Origin: Rheinheimera oceanensis
GTDB lineage: Bacteria > Pseudomonadota > Gammaproteobacteria > Enterobacterales > Alteromonadaceae
Assembly (NCBI RefSeq): GCF_018831085.1
Contig: NZ_JAGPNM010000001.1
Coordinates: 930,001-994,000, forward strand
Direction: 5' to 3'
DNA length: 64,000 bases
The notes under the pieces were generated by a model that saw only the letters and a program-made list of their open reading frames with translations, was not told the origin of the DNA and did not search any database. Each line of letters opens with the position of its first letter. Position 1 is the first letter of the stretch. Position numbers and translations under genes: made by a program. Below, one piece after another: positions 34,301 to 42,400 of the stretch.

Positions 34301-34901
34301 TGTCTTGCAAATCGCCCCCTTGATGAAACGGTTGCCTGCCAGGTATTACATCAATATCGATCTACTTCACAAAGCGCCTTTAGATAGCTCAGACCGAGCG
34401 GACTTTTACAGCACATGGCAAAAGCCGGCTGATTTTAGCATTACGCCGAAAATCAACCATATTGTCTATTCAGATACAAAAGGCAAAGGCTATGCGGCAC
34501 TAACGCTAAGGGCTACCACATCACATAATAGTGACAATCGACAAGGCGACCACGGGCTTTATATTGGTATGTCAGCCATTTATTTTTACTTCAACTCATT
34601 GGAAAAGCCTATAGCAGTGTCACATAAAGACCTAAAACAAGCAGAGCCAACACAAAATATTGTGCAAGAACCAAGCAGACCTAATGGTGATGACTTATTG
34701 ACGCTTACAGACGACATGCTGCTAAGTAGCATGGGAATCAGTATCGACGACCTAGATAATGTCATTCCAAACGGTATCGAGAGCACTTACGCAGACATTG
34801 AGAGTTACGTTGGAGATGACATTAATGACTCACATAACCGGGATGTTGATGAGCTACCAGCTTACGACCAAAAGCCGAAAGGCCCCAGAAAAAAGCCGTA
34901 A
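31302..34901 (+). CDS. Very large tyrosine recombinase (integrase), third gene of the trio
   Basis: 1199 residues. The catalytic domain lies in the middle (about 540-770), not at the C terminus. It has box I GFRCGLRRREALFLRASDM (Arg), the beta-loop Lys in QLKSKAAERRLPL, box II YHRLRHSFVTW (HxxR), VMAGHSSPSMTLLHYLHSL (His and the nucleophilic Tyr). All catalytic residues are present, so it is probably the active recombinase of the island. About 430 residues follow with no domain I recognise, ending in an acidic tail and a short basic end. This exceeds normal integrases (about 300-450 residues) by far. It is coupled by a four-base overlap to the 828-residue partner. Confidence 0.72.
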   Translation: MKFFDLDSYLQDVILKATKTKARDVSDDFVQINREHYRDIFWQLHNNKELARDEFGKPAAAKQANNLIHQLNNYLLTNRSKLNDVFPIKNPVLIRRPKPPLRQLYSHYLPDIDALDRKLLCNPDFGYPARSVQPGSVQQAEFYLGQLLYTAARFGNLLRIDLLSSLFESLRQTAPVQHHNITWFELSGKAKEQYQWIPDPVSSALLPRYFQLRHDSNWQNDPLVLNLRWLTCIRYFLRKSRCKSVASLRKKKLLSTLKSRLSITHTPCHLNVATGEEPNMSLTKSGFTRLVGYYNPIRVNEDEVKNEDKVDDIKLAPSTSAQQALAQHQDKHLDRAITDCKVAIKLVKQALSDYHSHSQHTSEKITDVIVTKSLRELSQSLLAIAANPNFVLLPVTRLLIEWAAMRLVSQNKWSGKLKPKSIVTYLSHIFIPMADTFAGHDIIQKLSKQALLNQQPWDIADLDEYYLEIIDEGPSKNSQLMRAKILRDFHLFLEKVYNIEPSYVCSTIVMQGGKIKPSMVDANILLPYEYQQACEILLKRAKLSLEPASDYIPLILLVLGFRCGLRRREALFLRASDMQTPGVTNVSISPLTELLVRPFEQRQLKSKAAERRLPLGKLLNESEIEWLNEFFTLRQQSEPSLYVFCTNSPGKPADADTVFRPLVEQLKLITQDAAFRYHRLRHSFVTWTFWYWQQHKYQNTHPLKPLLQHDVMLHLEKARQHYFNQAPDNAIRGELHAISVMAGHSSPSMTLLHYLHSLHWCQSAEAWRHYSLDQDAIAKLLGLHRRTFFDQKDKHGLIVMLQQAISPWCSSLPVNSSPEADADIAAIQTAVKTDANDVHDFYQVLYKFYITTQLFKAPTSEENENDDYYINDENMTPDSLLKHPTQQHQWAEQHFVNPGQFINAVNSLKTRLVRTNRALRQQKNKFTGSTYTSKIIRYELPRWSGKGYASKTAKLIIQAFNTLQEEEQNAVLNIAHYIVMDRVISWNNCQFRHPDDLWRFVLQIAPLMKRLPARYYINIDLLHKAPLDSSDRADFYSTWQKPADFSITPKINHIVYSDTKGKGYAALTLRATTSHNSDNRQGDHGLYIGMSAIYFYFNSLEKPIAVSHKDLKQAEPTQNIVQEPSRPNGDDLLTLTDDMLLSSMGISIDDLDNVIPNGIESTYADIESYVGDDINDSHNRDVDELPAYDQKPKGPRKKP

Positions 34902-34960
34902 AACGTGATAATGTCTCGGATGATATTGATGACAAATTACACCTTAAATTGCATTAGTCT

Positions 34961-36137
34961 TGACTTAATCTGACACATCTACTTGAAAAGATCAGAGTTA
35001 CCAGTTTTGATATGGGTATCGAATCCGTAATAAAAACAAAAAATTACTCTCATGCTGCATACTAACAAACCGATAATTAAACCCAAGGCTGGGCTGCTGA
35101 ATTTAGCTCAGGAGCTTAATAACGTCTCAAAAGCCTGCAAGGTTATGGGCGTGTCACGTGACAAGTTTTACCGCTATCAGGAGCCTGTTGCTGAAGGTGG
35201 TGTTCATGCCCTTATCGATAAAAGCCGTAGAGCACCAAACCTCAAAAACCGTGTGGATGAAACCATAGAAAAGGCGGTTATTGATTATGCTATCGAGTAT
35301 CCGGCTCATGGTCAGCACCCACCGCACCAGTAATGAGCTGCGTAAACAAGGCGTGTTCGTTCTGGCAACGGTGTTCGTTCTATCTGGCTACGTCACGATC
35401 TGGAGAACTTTAAAAAGCGTTTGAAGGCGCTGGAAGCCACCAAGGTGGCCGATAAAGGGATACTCCTGACTGACGCACAAATTGCTGCGCTGGAGAAGAA
35501 GGAACACGACGATGAAGCCTGTGGGGAGATTGAGACTGCCCATCCTGGCTACCTGGACTCGCAGGATACGTTTTACGTTGGCAACCTGAAGGGTGTAGGC
35601 CGGATTTACCAGCAAACTTACGTCGATACCTACTGTAACGTCCCGCATTGTAAGCTGTATACCACGAAAACGCCGATTACCGCAGCAGACTTACTCAACG
35701 ATAAAGTGTTGCCATTCTATGAGACTCAGGGCTTGCCTGAGTTGCGTATTTTGACTGACCGGGGTACAGAATACTGCGGTAAAGTAGAACAGCACGACTA
35801 TCAGCTGTATCTGGCAATCAATGACATCGACCATACCAAAACCATGTCGCCGCAAACGAACGGGATCTGTGAGCGGTTCCACAAGACCATATTGCAGGAG
35901 TTCTATCAGGTTACGTTCCGTAAAAAGCTCAATGTAGACCTGGCAGAGTTAAAAAAAAATCTGGACGAATGGCTGGTTTATTACAACAATGACCGAACTC
36001 ATCAAGGCAAGATGTGCAATGGCAGAACGCCAAAGGATACTTTGCTGAATGGAAAGCAGGTTTGGGAGCAGAAGAATCTGACTCAAACCTAATCTGACAG
36101 ACACCGTGGAAAACTGGTAACTGTCAGATCAAGTCTG
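34961..36137 (+). mobile_element. IS481-like insertion sequence, damaged
   Basis: The ends are marked by TGACTTAATCTGACA at 34961-34975 and the inverted TGTCAGATCAAGTC at 36122-36135. Further inverted copies of GTTACCAGTTTT sit inside both ends (near 34997-35008 and 36109-36120). The single transposase frame between them carries two small indels. Boundaries are approximate to about ten bases. It follows directly on the recombinase trio. Confidence 0.65.
35052..36092 (+). pseudogene. IS481-like DDE transposase with compensating frameshifts
   Basis: The first part (35052-35333) has the HTH LAQELNNVSKACKVMGVSRD and stops early. The second (35421-36092) holds the DDE core: ETAHPGYLDSQDTFYVGNL, DTYCNVPHC, ILTDRGTEYCGK and GICERFHKTI (acidic triad present), with YYNNDRTHQGKMCNGRTP near the end. 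Between them, an apparent four-base insertion in CAGCACCCACCGCACC and a one-base loss near GTTCTGGC put the reading through another frame that gives TSNELRKQGVFV. The net change is three bases, so the downstream part returns to frame, but stop codons interrupt the middle. Function is probably lost unless supplied by slippage. Confidence 0.75.
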
Positions 36138-36184
36138 AGCTAGTACACTTTGTAATAGCTGAAATAACGTTGGATGAGACTATA

Positions 36185-37476
36185 AAATTTTCTGTGTAAG
36201 TGGCTGTTTATCATAACGATACACGGTCACCGTACATGATCATAAACCGCGTCATGGCTGGCTTCCAATCTCGCAGTGGCATTGTCCACTTTTTAGCAAT
36301 CTGGTGTAAAGCCAGATAGAGCAACTTCAGCACCGCATCATCACTTGGGAATGACCGTCTGGTTTTGGTGACCTGACGCAGGCTGGCATTGAGTGATTCG
36401 ATAGCATTGGTGGTGTAAATCACCTTACGTATTTCGGGCGGATAGTCGAAGAACACGCTCAGCCTTGTCCAGTTGTCACGCCAGGACTTGCTGATACTCG
36501 GATGCTGGTTATCCCAGGTTTCGGCAAACTGTTCGAGCGCCTGCTCGGCCTGTTGCAGCGTGGCTGCGCCATAGATAGTTTTAAGGTCGGCTGCGACGGC
36601 CTTGCGCTCTTTCCAGCTAACGAAGCGCAGACTGTTGCGGATTTGATGCACGATACACAGTTGCACCTGTGTTTTAGGGTAAACCGCTTCTATCGCATCC
36701 GGGAAGCCCTTAAGGCCATCAACGCAGGCGATGAAGATATCTTCTACACCGCGGTTTTTTAGCTCGTTCATTACCGAGAGCCAGAACTTGGCACCTTCGG
36801 TTTGCGCTATCCATAAGCCCAGTAGCTCTTTCTCGCCATCCGTGTTTACACCAAGGGCAAGGTAGACAGACTTGTTCTGAATGCTGCCAGAATCGCGACT
36901 ACGCACGACCAAACAGTCCAGATATACTATCGGGTATACCGGAGCCAGCGGCCGTTGCTGCCAGGCTTTAACTTCGTCCAATACGGCATTGGTTACCTGG
37001 GAGATAAAGGTCGGTGAGACTTCAACACCATAGGCTTCTTCAAAATGCGCCTGAATATCGCGGGTAGACATGCCTCTGGCATAGAGCGAGACGATACGCT
37101 CATCAAAACCACCGAGCTGTTTCTCGCCTTTCTTGATGAGCTTAGGCTCAAAGCTACCATTGCGGTCACGCGGTGTTTCAAGCTCGATATCGCTATGAAT
37201 GCTGCGCACTGATTTACGGCTTTTACCGTTGCGGGAATTACCGGTATTTTTACCGGCGGCATCATGTTTGGCGTAACCAAGGTGCTGCTCCATCTCGGCC
37301 TCAAGAGCACGCTCAGCAATTTTCTTAGTTAATTGCTTAAGGATACCTTGCTCACCAAGCAGGTCTTCAGGGGATTTGTAGTCAGCTAATAACTGGTCGA
37401 TAAGCTGGTCTGATACTGGCATTCTTTATTCCTTTCAAATACATGGGTAGAATGCCACTTACACAGATTTCTTACA
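36185..37476 (-). mobile_element. IS256-family insertion sequence
   Basis: CTGTGTAAGTGGC at 36192-36204 is matched by its exact inverted copy at 37454-37466, flanking one transposase gene. Outer ends are less conserved, so boundaries are uncertain by about ten bases. The right end abuts, and probably overlaps, the last codons of the type II thioesterase gene. Confidence 0.75.
36211..37422 (-). CDS. IS256-family (mutator-type) transposase
   Basis: 403 residues, a normal length. The mutator/MULE domain is visible: GNSRNGKSRKSVRS, ELETPRDRNGSFEPKLIKKG, ARGMSTRDIQAHFEE, IVYLDCLVVRSRDSG (first Asp), FIACVDGLKGFPDAIEAVYP (second Asp), QLCIVHQIRNSLRFV and TTNAIESLNASLRQVTKTRR with the late Glu. The DDE residues are intact and the gene looks active. 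It lies between the damaged IS481-like element and the NRPS-associated thioesterase, in the same direction as the NRPS genes. Confidence 0.93.
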   Translation of the reverse strand: MPVSDQLIDQLLADYKSPEDLLGEQGILKQLTKKIAERALEAEMEQHLGYAKHDAAGKNTGNSRNGKSRKSVRSIHSDIELETPRDRNGSFEPKLIKKGEKQLGGFDERIVSLYARGMSTRDIQAHFEEAYGVEVSPTFISQVTNAVLDEVKAWQQRPLAPVYPIVYLDCLVVRSRDSGSIQNKSVYLALGVNTDGEKELLGLWIAQTEGAKFWLSVMNELKNRGVEDIFIACVDGLKGFPDAIEAVYPKTQVQLCIVHQIRNSLRFVSWKERKAVAADLKTIYGAATLQQAEQALEQFAETWDNQHPSISKSWRDNWTRLSVFFDYPPEIRKVIYTTNAIESLNASLRQVTKTRRSFPSDDAVLKLLYLALHQIAKKWTMPLRDWKPAMTRFMIMYGDRVSL

Positions 37477-38215
37477 CTCTCCGTTGGATAATTTCCAATA
37501 TTTTTGAAGCAACTTTGTCACTGCAATGATTAATAAAAAAATGGTCGCCATTGAAACGTGTTATATTTGTATTCTTGCTAGATAGCTCACGCCACGCAAA
37601 CACATTTTTTTCCTCGACGCTGATATCTTGCTCTCCATGGAATATTTCAAAAGGTATATTTAGCACAATTGGTTCAGCAAGATATGTTTCTGAAATTCGG
37701 AAATCTGCCCGCAATAGTGGCAGTAGTAGCTCCATCAGCCCCTTGTTTTCTAGAACTTCACTCGGGGTTCCGTTGTGATTTTTCAGTTCATTCAAAAATT
37801 CATCTTCGGGCATATCATGGATACTTTTCACCAGTCCTTTGGTGTGTGGAGCTCTGCTTCCAGAGGCGATAACACATTCAGGTAAGTGCTTGTTCGCAGC
37901 CATCAACTGGCAACACAACTCATAGGCTACACGACTGCCCAAGCTGTGTCCAAACAGCACGTAAGGCTTTTCAACGATAAAGTCGGCATGATGCATTAGC
38001 TCCTTCATCAACGCTGCCATAGACTGATGCGCTGACTCAAAAATTCTTGTTCCTCTACCTGGCGGTTGCACAAAAACCAGTTCAGCATCTTCAGGGAAGA
38101 AATTTAGCCACGAAAAGTAAGTATTAATCCCCCCACCAGCGAAAGGAAAGCAAAACAACCGGACTTTTGCGTCAGGATTCGGGTTTCGTATTACGAAAAG
38201 CTTGTTTAAAGTCAA
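37472..38215 (-). CDS. Type II thioesterase of the NRPS/PKS cluster
   Basis: 247 residues of the GrsT/SrfD type, which hydrolyse misprimed or stalled acyl groups from carrier proteins. Motifs are RLFCFPFAGGGINTYFSW at the N terminus, PYVLFGHSLGSRVAYEL with the Ser nucleophile (GHSLG), FEIFHGEQDISV (Asp region) and FNGDHFFINHC with the catalytic His. It starts at a TTG with AGGAG six bases upstream. The final residues, QRRV and TAA, fall in GTGTAAG at the edge of the adjacent IS256 element, so the natural last codons may have been replaced; the catalytic residues are unaffected. It points the same way as the NRPS genes, 1.2 kb downstream of them. Confidence 0.88.
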   Translation of the reverse strand: MTLNKLFVIRNPNPDAKVRLFCFPFAGGGINTYFSWLNFFPEDAELVFVQPPGRGTRIFESAHQSMAALMKELMHHADFIVEKPYVLFGHSLGSRVAYELCCQLMAANKHLPECVIASGSRAPHTKGLVKSIHDMPEDEFLNELKNHNGTPSEVLENKGLMELLLPLLRADFRISETYLAEPIVLNIPFEIFHGEQDISVEEKNVFAWRELSSKNTNITRFNGDHFFINHCSDKVASKILEIIQRRV

Positions 38216-38429
38216 CTTGAACTCCTAAAAGGTGATTCGTTACTATACAAAAACTGTTGAAGCAGAATTACAACCAGGTAATTTACGAGCAGGATACCTT
38301 ATTCAAAACTTTCATACAGTTTACTATGCAATCAATGTTTAAAATTAGCACTCAGAGTAAGAAAATTGCACCTAATTATATTCAATTAATGTTACGCAAA
38401 GGTATCCAATGCAGATGGTTTAATATTAT
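38216..38429. other. AT-rich spacer upstream of the thioesterase
   Basis: This short non-coding piece presumably holds the promoter of the type II thioesterase. The ribosome site AGGAG lies just inside its left edge. No other element is recognised. It meets the transposase relic to its right. Confidence 0.4.
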
Positions 38430-39062
38430 CCAGTCGTGCGTCATCTAGTGTTAGAGTCCCCTGTGACGGCTATTGCGGGCGATATTTCACGGTTATGTAC
38501 AATGATGCCGAGAGCGTATTGTCATTGCTTATCCGTGGCCAACTTTATGATGGCGCGATACCCAGAGCGACTTAACGCGATTATCAGGCCAATATCACGA
38601 ACGTTTTTTGAACAGTTTCAGCTCAGTTTTTGATGGTTTCTTGAGCGAAAAAGATCGACCATTAAACAAGCTGGACAGAAAACGAACACTCACGCTCTCG
38701 CCCTGACGCGACTATAAGTTACTCGACGTCATCGGAGCTCCGTTGTCGTAGTGCAGCACCGGCGGACTGAGAACCCAGTTTTCACTTAATACCGCGCGCG
38801 CGCTCAGTGCCGCAGCACGTCGCCACCGTTGCGCTAGTCCTTGGCAACGAACTTGCGGCTATAAATATCTGCCACCAGATACGGATACCAGTATGGCCCT
38901 TTGTACCAGAGACGGACAACAACTAAAATCCCGTGGCCACAAATCATTTGGACCACTAGCAACATAAATGCTCGGAATCAAGCGTGTTCGAGGTGGCGCT
39001 GCCTTTCTCCGCCAATTTAACTGATGATGCTTTCAGCACCCGGTAATATCCTGCTAAGACGT
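38430..39062 (-). pseudogene. Decayed IS3-family transposase (OrfB)
   Basis: Minus-strand translation in several frames gives successive IS3 OrfB landmarks: YYRVLKASSVKLAEKGSA (about 39060-39000), YLVADIYSRKFVA after WYKGPYWYP (about 38930-38850), NWVLSPPVLHYDNGAPMTS (about 38775-38720) and WPRISNDNTLSASLYITVK, then YRPQ and a stop (about 38540-38470). PSQGTLTLDDARL closes it near 38430. Many frameshifts and stops lie between these. It is an old, dead insertion separating the thioesterase fragment from the type II thioesterase. Confidence 0.75.
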
Positions 39063-39124
39063 CAGAAACAAAACCACTACTTTACCATTAATTTTCACCT
39101 CAAAATCAAACGCTTATAAATTTA

Positions 39125-39386
39125 TTAATGCAAGAAACCCCGACAATATCCGCATAGCGTATTTTGTCGGGATTCCTGAACCTCCAGAATCGTTTCCAGT
39201 TGATATTCTGCCAATTCAGGTAACGAACGATAATCAAAATCGTCATCAAGCACCAGCTATGCCAAGGTATAGACTTTAGCTATGCGGTCATAATAGCTAA
39301 CCCCGCCAAGAACAGGATGAATACAAAAAACTCCTTTTGGCGGTGGACTGATTCAACTCCACCAAGGTAGCCAAGTCGTCATTCAT
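39125..39386 (-). pseudogene. Truncated, frameshifted thioesterase (assembly-line release type)
   Basis: An ATG at 39386 opens MNDDLATLVELNQSTAK. After a shift at the A-run the frame reads GVFCIHPVLGGVSYYDRIAK, a stop, then LVLDDDFDYRSLPELAEYQL, ETILEVQ and LCGYCRGF. This is the N-terminal portion of an NRPS thioesterase: FCxHPxxG at the start, then a GYSxGG-like nucleophile elbow, here GYCRG. Everything after the elbow is missing where the dead IS3 begins. It starts 30 bases after the last NRPS gene, so it was probably the original release enzyme or a detached terminal TE domain. Confidence 0.62.
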
Positions 39387-39415
39387 ACTTAGTCTCAATA
39401 GCCCTAATAATCGTT

Positions 39416-42400
39416 TCAACTCATCATTTCGGCACATCTTGTGGTGAAATCTTCAACTAAAGCGATCCAATCCTGTTCTTCCATTAAAATTCGGTGCCCG
39501 GCAAGTACACAACAGCTATGCTCACCGGCGTCAATATAAACAACTGCAAAAAGATTCTCATCGAACAGGTCGAAGCCTATAGCCATGTCTTTTTCTATGG
39601 CGGCGACCTTATCCTTGATTTCAGCGGCGTCAACGTCATGGATATCCTTCACCGAAATCACTTTTTTGACTGCGTTGCGGTCGAATTCGCGATACCATGC
39701 ATTCACCACATTATCTTTTTCAACCAACTTGCAACTTAATTGGTCCTTCTGTTTAAGCAAATTACGAACCAAAGTACGCAAGTGAGTTTCGGTAAACGCT
39801 TTAGTAACAGGAACTATTGCAGTCCATCCAGATAAACTACGTTCCGCTATGTCATCCAGTATTTGCTGTTGATAATCGGTCAGCTTGATGGTGTCGGCAT
39901 CGCAATGGTCTATCGGTTGTCCGCTAACGGGTTGTGCTTGCTGTTTGGCTGAAATGGCCTGGCACAATGCAGCAACCGTTTGGTTTTTCCAAATGTCACC
40001 CACCGTTAGCGTGAAACCAATGTTCGATGCCTCTGTCACCATTTGAATAGCCAACAAGGAGTTTCCACCCAGGTCGAAAAAGTTGTCGTTGGGTCCAATC
40101 GATTCTTTTTTCAGCAATTTACACCATAAATCAGCCATTTCCTGCTCTTGTGCAGAAAGAGTACTTTCCCCATCGTCTAAAGAAAATGCGGCCTCATAAA
40201 GGGGTAACTTCACCCTGTCAACATATCCGTCTTCCCCTACAGGTAGCGCCGGCACTACAACCACTAATTGAGGGCGGCTATAATCTGCTAACATTTCAAC
40301 AAGGTAGAGTTCAAGCGTAGCACTAAAATTGCTCTCATCAAACACCGAATCATTGCGATTTTTGTGTGGTACTACATAAGCAATCAGTGCCTGAGACTCA
40401 TCATCGGGATGTTGGCAGACAATAGCATCGTTTACCAATTCATGGCGGCAAATTTGCTGACAAATGAGGTCTGTTTGCATAGGAATACCATCAAGCTTGA
40501 CCCAGTGTCGGTCAGCACCGGATTGCCGCTGCGGCGTACATACTTTACTCAATTGACAAAGCGGCATTGCAGGATTGTCCACTAATTCCTGCAGCAACTG
40601 TTCAAAGTGGTTGGCCATTATTTCGATAGTCGAAGCGTTAAATAAACTGGTGGCATAACTCCAATTTAACGACATGCCAAGGTCGTTCTCACTGGCAGTC
40701 AGTTCCAAATCAAACTTGATAATGCTTTCGCCACCGGGTAATCCACTAAGTTCAAGACCAGACAGTACCGGCACCGTTTGTTCGTTGTTTTGCAACACGA
40801 ACATGATCTGGAATATCGGGTTGTGGCTCAAACTTCTCTTCAGTTGTAGTTCGTCGACGAGCATCTCAAAAGGTAGCTCCTGATTGGCAAAGGCACCAAG
40901 CGATTTTTCCTTGGTCTGTGCCAATACATCACCAAAATCGGCTGCTTCGGAAAAGCGATGCCTAAACACCAAAGTATTGATAAAGAGTCCAATCAGTGGC
41001 TCAATCTTTCGATGGTTACGTCCAGCGATAGGACTGCCTATCACGATGTCGTCTTCACCACTATATTGACTCAACAGATACGCGAAGGCACTTTCCAGCA
41101 ACATGAACAAAGTCACATCGTGCTGTGAACACAACTTGTTAAGGCCATCCACCAATTTGTTGCCGATTTGCCGGGCGCAGGCGTCACCACGATAATCGGG
41201 TTTTGCCGGTCTTGCCCTGTCCAACGGAATGCCGTGAAGCGCCGGTATACCATGCAGCTCGGTTTTCCAGAAATCTAGCAATTTAGAAATACGTTCTTGA
41301 GTAAACGATTCGCGCTGCCAACGCGCAAAATCGGCATATTGTATCTCCAATGATGGCAAAGGATTCAGCCCGCCTTTGCTGAAAGCATTATAAAGAGCGA
41401 CGAATTCACGGTTCAAAATACCCATCGACCAACCGTCCGATGCAACGTGATGCATGGTGTATAGCAGAACGTGTTTATGCTCAGCTAAATCGATTAGCAT
41501 CACTCTGATCATCAAGTCTCGGGCCAAATCAAAGGGTTTGGTCGCCTGCGTCCGGAACAACCTTTCTACCTCGGTACGGCGCTGGTCTTCGCCTATTGCC
41601 GTCAGGTCCACCCGTTCGATGGCCACAGTTTTATCACGATGCACTATCTGGTAAGGGCCATCTTCATTGCGGGCATAGTTGGTCTGCATCACTAAGTGAC
41701 GCTTTACAAGCACATCAAATACGCTTTGCAACGCAGCTATGTCCAAGTTGCCGGTTAACACCAATCCGGCTGGCATATTGTACTGACTATTACCTGGTTC
41801 GAGTTGGTCGATAAACCACAAACGCTGCTGGGCAAAAGACAGTGGTGCCGGTTGGCTCGACTCAACCATAGTAATGGTCTCATAAAGGCTTCTAGCCTGC
41901 TTGTCGATGTGGTCTGCCAGGGCTTTGACAGTGCTATGTTCAAACAATGCCCTTAAGATGTTTTCAACGTTAAACTGCTCGCTGACCGCGCTGGCCACTC
42001 GCATCGCCTTGATGGAGTTGCCACCCAAATCGAAGAAATTGTCGTTGATACCGATGCGCTCAAGGCCGAGGATCTCGATCCAGATCTCTGAAAGCTTGGT
42101 CTCGGTTGCACTGGTTGGTGCAACATAGGATTCACCGTCAGTTTCTTCGCCACTTGGTTGTTCTGGCTCTCCCTTTTGGCTGTCGAGACGTAACTGGCGA
42201 TATTGCGCCTTAAGCACCTCGTCAACAACCTTTAATTCGCTGACCCGTTCGCACCGGGTCAAACCCATCAATATATGTTTCAATTGAGCCAGCAGAGTTT
42301 CGATGGTAGCAATCGAAAACTGTTCTTGGTAAAAACCCAATTGCACAACAAGCGATTGCTGCAAACTAACGGTAAAGGTCAGTTTGAAGTTGGTTTGTTC

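Noticed and set aside
39138-39172. Hairpin CCCGACAA...TTGTCGGG as terminator of the NRPS operon
   Set aside because: It lies inside the thioesterase relic (coding for the GYCRG region) and lacks a proper T-run in the minus direction.
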